In this document: positions 16,570 to 24,213 of the stretch, piece after piece
Layout of the letters: each line of letters opens with the position of its first letter
How positions within the stretch are numbered: position 1 is the first letter of the stretch
Assembly: GCA_963205025.1 (NCBI GenBank)
Contig: CAUJHO010000020.1
Location: 1-42,878, forward strand
Length of the DNA stretch: 42,878 bases
Direction of reading: 5' to 3'
Source of the DNA: Pseudomonadota bacterium
GTDB taxonomy: Bacteria > Pseudomonadota > Alphaproteobacteria > Caulobacterales > Caulobacteraceae
Notes under the pieces: model-generated
Database searches by the model: none
Seen by the model: only the letters and a program-made list of their open reading frames with translations
What the model was told of the DNA's origin: nothing
Position numbers and translations under genes: made by a program

Positions 16570-17502
16570 CTACTGGACGCGCTCGACCGTCACCCCGGCG
16601 GCCTGCAACTGGGCCTGAACGCTGTCCGGTCCGGCCAGGTGCAGGGCCCCCACGGCGATGAAGACGGTGCCGGACCCGGCCAGTTCGTCCTGGATCTGGC
16701 CGACCCAGTCGGCATTCCGGCGCGTCAGCATCATGTCGTAGATGGCCGGATAGTCGGTCTTCATCTCGTCACCCCCCAGGCCGTACATGGCCTCGACATC
16801 GCCGGTCGCCCAGGCCCCGGCCATGGCGTCCAGCAGCGTGGCACTCTCGTCAAAGCTCTCCAGGGTCGAGCGCAGGAAGTCGAGTTCGACCTCCGGCTCC
16901 ATACCGGCGAAAAACATCAGCTGCTGTTCGATCGTCTCCAGCCCGTGAACCGGCTTGCCGGACTCCACCGCGTGCTGACGCAGCACCACATCGACCCCGG
17001 CCGCCGGGTCGTAGCCAGCCTGGGTCAGCGGGGCGACCGACAGGGTGAGGGCCGCCAGCCAGGGCCGCATCGGATCCAGCATCTGGCGCGTCGCCCCCAT
17101 GGCGGCGACGGCGGCATCCAGCGACGCCAGCTCCTCGGCATTCAGGCGGCTCGAAAGGGGCGTCTGCGGCGACAGGCCGTGCTGCATGATCAGGGGCGCG
17201 GCGGCCGCCTGGTCGGTCGGATCCTCGATCTCCAGCCACAGTTCCTCCGAGGCGTCGAAGGCATCGGCGACCTGCGGGGTCATCCAATCGCCGCCGGGGC
17301 GCAGCAGATGCACCGTGCCGAACAGATAGAGCGTCGAATCCGCGTCGCGGACGACCCACAGGGCCGGTCCCGCCGGGGGCGTATCCTGGGCCAGGGCCAG
17401 GTCGGGCACGGCGGCGACCACCAGGCCAAGGCCGAGCGCGGCCCCGCAGACGGTCCGGGCCAGTCGGCCGGCGAAGGATGAAGCGTGTTTGATGATCGAC
17501 AT
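16570..17502 (-). CDS. TraB/GumN family exported protein
   Basis: 310 residues with a signal peptide ending ALA near residue 40 (RTVCGAALGLGLVVAAVPDLALAQ). The TraB/PrgY/GumN family motifs are present: LYLFGTVHLL near the start and FIAVGALHLAGPDSVQ near the end. These GTxH and GxxH motifs are thought to form a metal site shared with the Tiki metalloprotease superfamily. Start 17502 (MSIIKH) is chosen because the longer frame upstream encodes arginine/proline-rich sequence that belongs to the opposite strand of the XRE gene. Substrate and role unknown. It lies 22 bp after the XRE regulator gene and may be cotranscribed with it. Confidence 0.88.
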   Translation of the reverse strand: MSIIKHASSFAGRLARTVCGAALGLGLVVAAVPDLALAQDTPPAGPALWVVRDADSTLYLFGTVHLLRPGGDWMTPQVADAFDASEELWLEIEDPTDQAAAAPLIMQHGLSPQTPLSSRLNAEELASLDAAVAAMGATRQMLDPMRPWLAALTLSVAPLTQAGYDPAAGVDVVLRQHAVESGKPVHGLETIEQQLMFFAGMEPEVELDFLRSTLESFDESATLLDAMAGAWATGDVEAMYGLGGDEMKTDYPAIYDMMLTRRNADWVGQIQDELAGSGTVFIAVGALHLAGPDSVQAQLQAAGVTVERVQ

Positions 17503-17524
17503 GGATACTCTCGGGGTTGGGGGG

Positions 17525-17731
17525 TCAGGATTGCGCCGCGTCCGGATCGAGAAAGATCGACTCGATCGGCAGGGCGAAGGTTCGGGAAATCTTGAAGGCC
17601 AGGGGCAGGGACGGATCATAGCGTCCGGTTTCCAGCGCATTGACGGTCTGGCGCGAGACGCCCAGCGCCGCCGCCAGGTCGGCCTGGCTCCAGTCGCGCT
17701 CGGCGCGCAGGACCTTGAGACGGTTCTTCAT
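17525..17731 (-). CDS. XRE-family helix-turn-helix regulator (small, YozG/Cro-like)
   Basis: 68 residues, essentially one HTH domain: MKNRLKVLRAERDWSQADLA with the recognition helix in VSRQTVNALETGRYDPS, and a C-terminal tail FALPIESIFLDPD typical of the YozG/HTH_3 group. Its ATG follows the TAG of the membrane-protein gene with no spacing (TAGATG), so the two are cotranscribed and probably coupled. Small regulators of this type are often paired with a multi-TM partner gene. Likely autoregulates the promoter at 18217-18244. Confidence 0.93.
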   Translation of the reverse strand: MKNRLKVLRAERDWSQADLAAALGVSRQTVNALETGRYDPSLPLAFKISRTFALPIESIFLDPDAAQS

Positions 17732-18172
17732 CTAGCGGCTCTTCCACAGCCACCAGTACAGCCATGCCAGCGCATAGCCGATCAGCAGCGTCGAGATGAC
17801 GGCCATGCCGCCGGTGGCCACATAGCCGGCCGGATTGGCCTCAAGCCCGGGCCAGAGCGGAACCGCCGCGTCCGGGGTCTGGAGCAGGACCGCCAGTCCC
17901 ATCATCAGCGGCAGCAGCGCGACATTGCCGCCCCAGTACCAGGCCCATTTGTGGGCTTCGCGCGCGGCCTCGTCGATCTGGTGCCAGTAGATCGAGATCA
18001 GCCAGCCCCCCAGGGCCGCCAGCGCGATCACCAGGACGACCGCCAGGATCAGGGCCCCGAGGCCCAGGCCGGGAGCAGCATTGCTCGCCACGGCCAGCAC
18101 GCCTCCCAGCAGGGCCGAAACGACCACCAGGGCTATCAACCACTGCCATGGCGCTGTATGCGCTCCGCCCAT
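17732..18172 (-). CDS. Four-TM membrane protein paired with the XRE regulator
   Basis: 146 residues with about four hydrophobic segments: WLIALVVVSALLGGVLAVA, LGALILAVVLVIALAALGGWLIS, NVALLPLMMGLAVLL, and TGGMAVISTLLIGYALAWLYWW. A conserved-looking cytoplasmic loop YWHQIDEAAREAHKWAWYWGG joins segments two and three, a layout seen in membrane partners of YozG-type XRE regulators. ATG 18172 is chosen because GGGAGGAAACA precedes it; an in-frame ATG lies at 18193. Function unknown, possibly signal input for the regulator. Confidence 0.82.
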   Translation of the reverse strand: MGGAHTAPWQWLIALVVVSALLGGVLAVASNAAPGLGLGALILAVVLVIALAALGGWLISIYWHQIDEAAREAHKWAWYWGGNVALLPLMMGLAVLLQTPDAAVPLWPGLEANPAGYVATGGMAVISTLLIGYALAWLYWWLWKSR

Positions 18173-18216
18173 TGTTTCCTCCCGTCCGGCCAACTCAGCT
18201 ATGAAGACAACGACCC

Positions 18217-18244
18217 TTTACATACGCCGCACCGGCGATGTCAA
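18217..18244 (-). promoter_or_regulatory. Promoter and candidate operator of the membrane protein/XRE operon
   Basis: On the minus strand a perfect -35 TTGACA (18239-18244) is followed by TATGTAAA, which gives a -10-like element 14-17 bases downstream. Between them lies an imperfect palindrome, CGGCG on each side of GTG and flanked by CAT/ATG (18221-18240). An operator placed between -35 and -10 fits repression by the XRE protein of its own operon. Confidence 0.55.
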
Positions 18245-18350
18245 GCGACCTGTACATTAGGTCTGGAAAGCTTGTCATTCACCCGGGTCTGACCTGCGCC
18301 ATTTCAAGGGCTGCGGACTGACCGTTCCTGACACGATCCCCGCCGGGAGA

Positions 18351-18410
18351 TCACGAACCCGTGAAAATCCTTCATAGGGCGTGGCGGGGGCGACGATCAC
18401 GAGTTTGTGA
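18351..18410. promoter_or_regulatory. Two copies of the TCACG-N4-YGTGA palindrome upstream of the wecB-nfr operon
   Basis: TCACGAACCCGTGA (18351-18364) and TCACGAGTTTGTGA (18397-18410) are spaced 46 bp start to start. The second is followed by ATGAATATTGGAC, which resembles the sequence after the last copy before opgH (ATGCACATTAGGAC). This suggests the box abuts a -10 element. The regulator is unknown. Confidence 0.65.
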
Positions 18411-18529
18411 TGAATATTGGACAACGAACCCCTCAGCTTCGATCCATCGCAGGTGCGTCAAACGGTCGCGTCAAGACGGACAGGTTTCGCCAGGGGGGTG
18501 ACGCCGCCCGTCTCCCCCAGGGGGTCGAC

Positions 18530-19654
18530 GTGAAAGTCGCCATCGTTGCCGGGACCCGGCCCGAAGTCATCAAACAGGCGCCCGTGCTGGCTGCGCTGCA
18601 GGAACGCCCGGGCTTCGCGCCCATCTGGATCTCGACCGAGCAGCAGTCCAGCCTGAACAGCCAGACCCTCGAGGTCATGGGCGTGACCCCCGATGTGGTC
18701 ATGGCCCCGCCCTCGCCGGACCGGTCGCTCGGCGGCCGCTTCGCGGAGGTCATGGACCGGCTTGACCAGGCCTTCGGCGAGCTCGAGCCGGACTTCGTCC
18801 TGGTCCAGGGCGACACCTCCACCACCGCCGCCGGGGCCATGGCCGCCTTCGCGCGCCGCATCCCGATCGCCCATGTCGAGGCCGGTCTTCGGACCTTCGA
18901 CCTGGACCGCCCCTTCCCCGAGGAAGGCTGGCGTTGCGTCGTCGGCCAGCTGGCCAGCCTGCACTTCGCCCCGACCCAGGCGGCCGCCGCCAATCTGATC
19001 CGCGCCGGCATCAGCCCGGGCAAGGTCCATGTCACCGGCAACACCGGCATCGACAGCGTGCGGCTGACCGGCGACCGCGTCCGTCCCGAACCCCTGACCA
19101 ACGGCCTGCGCCGGGTCCTGGTGACCGTTCACCGGCGCGAGAACTGGGACGGGGCCCTGGACCGGATCCTCTCGGCCCTGGTCATGCTGCGCGATCATGT
19201 CCCCGATATCGAGATCGTCTTCGTGGCCCACGCGAATCCGATGCTGCGCGAGCGCGTCTTCGCCTATCTCGGCCAGCAGTCCCGCATTCGTATCATCGGC
19301 CCCTTGGATTACCTCTCCTTCATCTCCTTCCTGAAGAGCGCCACCCTGGTTCTGTCGGACTCCGGCGGCGTGCAGGAAGAGGCCCCGGTCTTCGGCGTGC
19401 CGGTGCTGGTCCTGCGCCAATCGACCGAGCGCATGGAAGCCGTCGAGGCCGGCGTCGCCCGGCTGGTCGGGGTCGAGCGCGACACCGTGCTCCAGACCGC
19501 CTCGCGCCTGCTGCTCAACGAGGCCGAGCGTCAGGAAATGGTCCGGGCCGTGTCGCCCTTCGGGGACGGCTTCGCCGCGCGCCGGATCGTCGACATCCTC
19601 CAGAGCACGCCGCTGAGCGAACGCGAGGTCGCCCTGACGCGAGCGGCGGTCTGA
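18530..19654 (+). CDS. wecB: Non-hydrolysing UDP-N-acetylglucosamine 2-epimerase (WecB family)
   Basis: 374 residues, the usual family length. It converts UDP-GlcNAc to UDP-ManNAc in the cytoplasm. Family blocks visible are AIVAGTRPEVIKQAPVL, FVLVQGDTSTTAAGAMAAF, HVEAGLRTFD, PFPEEGWRCVVGQLA, TGNTGIDSV, VTVHRRENW and LSDSGGVQEEAPVFGVPVLVLR. Start GTG 18530 is preferred: it has Shine-Dalgarno AGGGGG five bases upstream and gives the canonical KVAIVAGTRPE start. A longer frame from 18407 would begin inside a regulatory palindrome. The NfrB-like glycosyltransferase gene follows after four bases. In E. coli, WecB supplies UDP-ManNAc for NfrB-made polysaccharide, so here it is probably dedicated to that pathway. 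Confidence 0.94.
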   Translation: MKVAIVAGTRPEVIKQAPVLAALQERPGFAPIWISTEQQSSLNSQTLEVMGVTPDVVMAPPSPDRSLGGRFAEVMDRLDQAFGELEPDFVLVQGDTSTTAAGAMAAFARRIPIAHVEAGLRTFDLDRPFPEEGWRCVVGQLASLHFAPTQAAAANLIRAGISPGKVHVTGNTGIDSVRLTGDRVRPEPLTNGLRRVLVTVHRRENWDGALDRILSALVMLRDHVPDIEIVFVAHANPMLRERVFAYLGQQSRIRIIGPLDYLSFISFLKSATLVLSDSGGVQEEAPVFGVPVLVLRQSTERMEAVEAGVARLVGVERDTVLQTASRLLLNEAERQEMVRAVSPFGDGFAARRIVDILQSTPLSEREVALTRAAV

Positions 19655-19658
19655 GCCC

Positions 19659-21971
19659 ATGGACCCCTCCCTTATCCAGGACGCGCAGACCGCCTGGGCT
19701 GACGGCTCCGCCTGGCTGGCCGCCCACGGCGTCACCGGCGAGGCCGCCGTTCAGTGGCTGACGGCCTACTGGGGCTTCATCCAGTGGTCGATCATGATCT
19801 CGGCGGTCCTGATCCTGATCTCGTCGATCGACGACATGATCATCGACCTGGCCTACTGGATCCGGGCGATCGTGCGCTTCTTCACCTTCTGGGAGCGGCC
19901 GCCGCCCCAGAAGTGGCTGGACCGGCACCCCCAGAAGCGGATCGCCATCATGGTCCCGGCCTGGCAGGAATCCGACGTCATCGCCAACATGGTGGCCAAC
20001 ACCAACAAGTCGTTCGACTACGGCCCCTTCGACATCTTCGTGGGCGTCTATGCCAATGATGCCGATACCCGCCGCGAGGTCGAGAAGATCCGCCGGCGCT
20101 TTCCCAACGTCCACCGCGCCGAGGTGCCGCATGACGGCCCGACCTCCAAGGCCGACTGTCTGAACTGGCTGATCCAGAACATCCTCCTGCACGAGGAACG
20201 GACGGGCCAGCGCTTCGACGTCTTCCTCATGCACGACGCCGAGGATGTGGTGCATCCCTATGGGCTGAAGGCGGTGAACTGGTTCATCGACGAGGCCGCC
20301 ATGATCCAGATGCCGGTGCTGTCGATGCAGCGCCCCTGGAACCGGCTGGTCGCCTGTCACTACATGGACGAGTTCGCCGAGTTCCACACCAAGGACCTGC
20401 CGGTCCGCACGGCCCTGACGCGCATGACCCCCTCGGCGGGGGTGGCGACGGCCTTCCACCGCGCCGCCATGCTGGCGCTGGTGCGCGAGAAGAACGGCCA
20501 GCCGTTCAACACCGACAGCCTGACCGAAGACTATGACGTCGGCCACCGCCTCTCGGCCATGGGGTTTCCGTCGGAGTTCGTGCGCTACCACGCCCGCGTC
20601 AAGCGCCAGCGCAAGGCCTGGTTCCGCAAGGGCATGGTCACCTACTATCCGCGCGAACTGGTGGCGACCAAGGAGTTCTTCCCCGACAAGTTCACCACCA
20701 GCATTCGCCAGAAGACGCGCTGGATGCTGGGCATTTCGATCATGGGCTGGGCCCAGCTCGGCTGGTTCGGGTCCCTGATCAATCGCTACTACCTGTTCCG
20801 CGACCGCAAGGCCCTGTTCACCGCCCCGACCGGCATGTTCGGCTATTTCATCGTCCTGCAGGTGCTCGGCTACTGGGGCCTGAAGCTGATCTGGCCCGAG
20901 GTCGTCGACCTGCCGCCGGTGATCGAGCACGACTGGGTCTGGCTGATCGTGGCGATCAACTTCTTCTTCCTGGTCAACCGCATCCTCCACCGCGCCTGGT
21001 TCACCGGCATCAACCACGGCCTCGTCCATGTGCCGCTGACGCCGATCCGCATCGTGGTGTCGAACCTGATTTCGTTCGGGGCCTTCTGGCGGGCCAGCCG
21101 CCAGTATCTCGGCCATCTGATCACCGGCCGACCGATCGCCTGGGACAAGACCCAGCACGCCTATCCCTCGCTCAGCGAGCTGCAGCAGGGCTCGGGCCGT
21201 CTCGGCGAGACCCTGCGCTTCTGGAATGCCCTGTCCGAGGACGATCTGAACCGCGCCCTGGCCGCCCAGAAGACGCGCTACCGGCCGCTGGGCCTGATGC
21301 TGCTGGACCTCGGCGCGACCGATGACGAGCATCTGTCCGAGGCCTTTGCCGAACGCCTGGAGACCTATGCCTCGATGTTCGATCCCTTCCAGATCGAGTC
21401 CGGGGTCCGCGGCCTTCTGACCATGGACGAGGCCCGCCGCTTCGGCGCGGTCCCCCTGCGGCGCCAGGGCGGCTCGCTCGACGTCGCCGTGGCCGAGCCG
21501 ATGCCGGCGGCCCTGCGCCAGGAGATGGAGCGCCTGCTCGGCCGTCGCGGCGTCAAGGGCGTCCGGGTCCTGTTCGCGCCGCTTTCGGATGTGGCCTTCG
21601 CCCTGCGTTTCGCCTGGGCCCAGGACCCCTTCACCCAGGTGCGGGCGCGTCTGGATCAGATGCGCCGTCGGGGCGACATGGACGCCTCGCGTGAGGCCCT
21701 GCTGTGGCGCTCGGTGCGCGCCGGCTACGTCCGGCTCGGCGACCTTCTGGTTCGCGACGGCACCGTCAGCCATGCCGACCTGCAGTCCGCCCTGGATGTG
21801 GCACGCCGCAACGGACGTCATCTGGGCGAAACCCTCGTGGCCCTGAAGCTGGCGTCGCGGGCCGCCGTCGATGCCGCCCTGGCCCGCCAGAAGTCGGCCA
21901 CCTGGGTCAATGACGCCCTCGCCCAGGCCCTCGCCCAGGCCCCGGCCGAAGATTTTCATCCTGTGACTTAG
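19659..21971 (+). CDS. nfrB: NfrB-like inner-membrane family-2 glycosyltransferase with two MshEN modules
   Basis: 770 residues. TM helices lie near 40-60 and a cluster at about 385-470. The GT2 catalytic domain is at about 95-360: nucleotide-binding MVPAWQES, HDAED (D193-D196), the acceptor-site TEDYD (289-293) and the processive-enzyme QxxRW motif QKTRW (351-355). The C-terminus has two regions each made of paired RLGxxL...LxxxLxxQ repeats, starting at R514 and R692. These are the signature of MshEN c-di-GMP-binding domains; the second pair (RLGDLLVRDGTVSHADL, then HLGETLVALKLASRAAV) is near-canonical. E. coli NfrB is a c-di-GMP-dependent polysaccharide synthase and part of the phage N4 receptor system. 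Expected role: synthesis and export of a ManNAc-containing surface polysaccharide under c-di-GMP control. It follows wecB by four bases. Confidence 0.93.
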   Translation: MDPSLIQDAQTAWADGSAWLAAHGVTGEAAVQWLTAYWGFIQWSIMISAVLILISSIDDMIIDLAYWIRAIVRFFTFWERPPPQKWLDRHPQKRIAIMVPAWQESDVIANMVANTNKSFDYGPFDIFVGVYANDADTRREVEKIRRRFPNVHRAEVPHDGPTSKADCLNWLIQNILLHEERTGQRFDVFLMHDAEDVVHPYGLKAVNWFIDEAAMIQMPVLSMQRPWNRLVACHYMDEFAEFHTKDLPVRTALTRMTPSAGVATAFHRAAMLALVREKNGQPFNTDSLTEDYDVGHRLSAMGFPSEFVRYHARVKRQRKAWFRKGMVTYYPRELVATKEFFPDKFTTSIRQKTRWMLGISIMGWAQLGWFGSLINRYYLFRDRKALFTAPTGMFGYFIVLQVLGYWGLKLIWPEVVDLPPVIEHDWVWLIVAINFFFLVNRILHRAWFTGINHGLVHVPLTPIRIVVSNLISFGAFWRASRQYLGHLITGRPIAWDKTQHAYPSLSELQQGSGRLGETLRFWNALSEDDLNRALAAQKTRYRPLGLMLLDLGATDDEHLSEAFAERLETYASMFDPFQIESGVRGLLTMDEARRFGAVPLRRQGGSLDVAVAEPMPAALRQEMERLLGRRGVKGVRVLFAPLSDVAFALRFAWAQDPFTQVRARLDQMRRRGDMDASREALLWRSVRAGYVRLGDLLVRDGTVSHADLQSALDVARRNGRHLGETLVALKLASRAAVDAALARQKSATWVNDALAQALAQAPAEDFHPVT

Positions 21972-22015
21972 GCCGCGTCCATGCCATCGTTTGATCTCCA
22001 GCCAGGAGCCCGCCC

Positions 22016-22783
22016 ATGAGTGGCCCCGCCCATCTGATCGGAATGACCGCCGCCGCTGCGGTCCTGTCCTATGCGCCGACGCTCGCCTCTGTGGACATCA
22101 ATCCCTCATCCCAGGCCGCGGCCCTGGCCTATGGTCACTACGCCTCGGGCCGGGCCGAGGCCGCCGTGACGGCGGCGCTGCGGGCGGTCGAGGAAGACCC
22201 GACCAATCTCGACTACCGCCTGTTGCTGGCCGATTCCCTGACCCTGGCGGACCGGCCTTCCGAGGCGCTCGAGGTGCTGGTGCCCCTGCGCGACCAGGCC
22301 GACTACCGGGTCCAGTCGCGCCTGGCCCAGGCCGCCTGGGACAGTCACGAGCCGGACCTGGCGGCCCAGGCCTTCCTGGCGGCGGCGGACCTGGCGGATG
22401 ATCGGGACGCGCGCGCCTATCTCTCGCGTGCGGCGATCCTGGCCCTGCTCGAAGCCGGTCGCCGCGACGAGGCCGTGCAGACCTTCGACACCGCCTGGTC
22501 GGAGCAGACCCTGCAGGGCTTCGCCTCGCTCGATACCGCCAACGTCGCCCTGGCGGTCGGGCGCGACGCCCAGGCCCTGTGGGCCTTCGAGGATGCCCAG
22601 CGCACCGCCCCCCTGACCGGCCTGGCCGCCATCAATGCCGGCTATGCCGCCCAGCGTCTGGGCCTGCCCGAATGGGCCGCCAACTACTTCCATCTGGCCC
22701 TGAGCAACTGGCCGGCCGAGGTCGATCCCGAGCGTCGCGCCGAGATCGAGGCCTTTGTCCAACAGCAGATTCCCAACACCTAG
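22016..22783 (+). CDS. Exported TPR protein of the Nfr-like operon
   Basis: 255 residues. An N-terminal signal (LIGMTAAAAVLSYAPTLAS) is followed by TPR-like helix pairs (AAALAYGHYASGRAEAAVTAALRAVEEDPTNLDYRL and on). The C-terminal part (LDTANVALAVGRDAQALWAFEDAQRTAPL, INAGYAAQRLG) is clearly related to the N-terminal part of the next gene (LDAANIAVSVGRDAEAQTAFRQAEAASPL, LNAGYSARRIG), so they look like products of a duplication. E. coli NfrA carries such repeats before its barrel in a single chain. Here they appear split onto a separate periplasmic protein, probably a polysaccharide-guiding scaffold. ATG has Shine-Dalgarno CAGGAG. Confidence 0.85.
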   Translation: MSGPAHLIGMTAAAAVLSYAPTLASVDINPSSQAAALAYGHYASGRAEAAVTAALRAVEEDPTNLDYRLLLADSLTLADRPSEALEVLVPLRDQADYRVQSRLAQAAWDSHEPDLAAQAFLAAADLADDRDARAYLSRAAILALLEAGRRDEAVQTFDTAWSEQTLQGFASLDTANVALAVGRDAQALWAFEDAQRTAPLTGLAAINAGYAAQRLGLPEWAANYFHLALSNWPAEVDPERRAEIEAFVQQQIPNT

Positions 22784-22813
22784 ACCCGCCGCCGCTTCGT
22801 CGAGGAACGCGCC

Positions 22814-23704
22814 ATGTCCATCCGTTACAGTCTTCCCCTGGCCCTGATCGCCGCCGTTGCAGGCGGGTCCGCCGCCCTGGCCCAGACCCCCGCCGCCGCC
22901 GACCAGGCCACCGACGCGGCGGCCGCCTGGCAGGACGCCGACAGCCGTGCCTATGCCTCGCGGCTCCAGATCATGGAACTGGTGCAACAGGGCCGGACCG
23001 ACGAGGCCCGAGCCGCCTTCGACCGTGACTGGGCCGCCGGCATCCTGCCCGGTCCCGCCCCGCTGGACGCCGCCAACATCGCCGTCTCGGTCGGTCGCGA
23101 CGCCGAGGCCCAGACCGCCTTCCGCCAGGCCGAGGCCGCGTCGCCCCTGTCCGGTGCCACGGCCCTGAACGCCGGCTACAGCGCCCGGCGTATCGGCGAC
23201 GACGCCACCGCCATCTACTGGTTTCAGCGCGGCCTCGACACCTGGCCGACCGAAGCCGGCTTCGACGAGCAGCGCCGCTTCGAGATCCGCCGCGAGGTCG
23301 AGACGCTGCAGCGGACCTGGGGCGCGACGGCATCGGTGTCCTATGGCTCGACCTCGACGGTGTCGTCCGGCATCGTCGGGGCCGATACGGTCCTTCAGGC
23401 CGGCGGCGAGGTCTATCGCCGCATCAGCGGCTACAACAACGGCCGCACCCTGGACGTCTTCGCCCGCGCCTTTTCGACCCTGGATTCGGATCTGGGCGGC
23501 CCGACCGGCGGCGACACCACCCAGGGCTGGGTCGGGGTTCGCTACCGGCCGTTCTCCCAGACCAACCTGATTCTCGAGGCCAGCCGCATGATCGCCCTGG
23601 GCGATCTCGCCCGCGACGACTGGATGCTGCGCGCCGCCTGGTCGGCCGAGCGCGGCAGCGACCTGCGCTATGATCGCAGCCACTGGCCGGCGTGGCGCCT
23701 CTAG
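22814..23704 (+). CDS. nfrA: NfrA-like outer-membrane protein, N-terminal part up to an in-frame amber codon
   Basis: 296 codons to a TAG at 23702-23704. A signal peptide (LALIAAVAGGSAALAQ) is followed by a TPR-like region (about 40-160). A beta-rich C-terminal region then starts near ATASVSYGSTSTVSSGIVGADTVLQAGGEVYRRI and runs into YNNGRTLDVFARAFSTLD and WVGVRYRPFSQTNLILEASRM. This resembles the NfrA C-terminal barrel that exports the NfrB polysaccharide. The frame continues without change after the TAG for another 103 codons, so the gene is nonsense-interrupted rather than short. Without the last strands the barrel is unlikely to close. Shine-Dalgarno GAGGAA precedes the ATG, 30 bp after the TPR gene. 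Confidence 0.8.
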   Translation: MSIRYSLPLALIAAVAGGSAALAQTPAAADQATDAAAAWQDADSRAYASRLQIMELVQQGRTDEARAAFDRDWAAGILPGPAPLDAANIAVSVGRDAEAQTAFRQAEAASPLSGATALNAGYSARRIGDDATAIYWFQRGLDTWPTEAGFDEQRRFEIRREVETLQRTWGATASVSYGSTSTVSSGIVGADTVLQAGGEVYRRISGYNNGRTLDVFARAFSTLDSDLGGPTGGDTTQGWVGVRYRPFSQTNLILEASRMIALGDLARDDWMLRAAWSAERGSDLRYDRSHWPAWRL

Positions 23705-24016
23705 GGCGACCTCGCCCATATGGTCGACGCCGAACAGACCCTGGGCGTGGCCGAGGCCCGCTACGGTCACGCCTGGCGCACGTCCGAGCGCGATGTGGTC
23801 ACGCCCTTCGTCACCGTGCGCGGCTATTACGACAGCGTCCTGGCCGAAGAGACGGCGGTAGGGGCCGGCCCCGGCGTGTCATGGCGGCACTGGTTCCGCG
23901 AAGGGCCCTATGCCGCCCCGGCCTCGTGGATCGACCTGATCCTCGGCTATCAGTTCAGCGTCTCGGGTGATGCCCGTGGCGAAGGCGTCTTCGTCGGCGT
24001 GGCCATCAGCTACTAG
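23705..24016 (+). pseudogene. nfrA: C-terminal barrel remainder of the NfrA-like gene after the amber codon
   Basis: This continues in the same frame directly after the TAG: GDLAHMVDAEQTLGVAEARYG, then beta-strand-like segments VTPFVTVRGYYDSVL, WRHWFREGPYAAPASWIDLILGYQFSVS and a final GVFVGVAISY. The terminal aromatic residue is what BAM recognises in outer-membrane barrels. Codon usage matches the upstream part, so the break is recent or a sequencing error. One base change (TAC or TAT to TAG would give Tyr) restores a 400-residue protein. Translation from the internal ATG 23720 alone would make no sense as a barrel. Confidence 0.75.
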
Positions 24017-24156
24017 CGGGCGCTCCCACGCCCCTTTGTCATCCGGCCACCGCACACCCCACGCCCTGTCGCGGCCGGGGCGGGAGGACAGGTCGTGCCG
24101 GCGACATCGCCGGCCCGCCATATTGAGGCCGGAAACACCGACCATTTGACCTGCGT

Positions 24157-24170
24157 TCACGAAACCGTGA
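24157..24170. promoter_or_regulatory. TCACG-N4-YGTGA palindrome upstream of the acyltransferase gene
   Basis: TCACGAAACCGTGA is a copy of the box found before wecB and opgH. It lies 43 bp before the GTG start of the acyltransferase fusion. This intergenic stretch also has a self-complementary segment, GCCGGCGA-CA-TCGCCGGC, at 24097-24114. Confidence 0.65.
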
Positions 24171-24213
24171 TCATGGAACCGCCTTCCCCTCCCCGAGACC
24201 CGACCGACCGACC

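Larger units (their letters stand above)
18173..18529. other. 357-bp divergent intergenic region before the surface-glycan operon
   Basis: This gap contains no convincing gene. It holds the XRE-operon promoter (18217-18244), two copies of the TCACG-N4-YGTGA palindrome (18351-18364 and 18397-18410) and about 120 bp of probable 5' leader. At its end GGGGGG (18493-18498), CCCCC (18514-18518) and the Shine-Dalgarno AGGGGG (18519-18524) can form alternative pairings close to the GTG start. Confidence 0.6.

Noticed and set aside
18407-18529. Upstream start for wecB at 18407 giving 41 extra residues
   Set aside because: The extra residues do not look like the family N-terminus and the start would lie inside a regulatory palindrome; GTG 18530 has a good ribosome site.
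19515-21959. 814-codon minus-strand frame opposite the NfrB-like gene
   Set aside because: Antisense shadow; the plus strand shows GT2 and MshEN motifs.
23720-24016. Separate 98-residue gene starting at the internal ATG after the amber codon
   Set aside because: It is in the same frame as the upstream NfrA-like gene, has no signal peptide or Shine-Dalgarno, and reads as the last strands of the same barrel.
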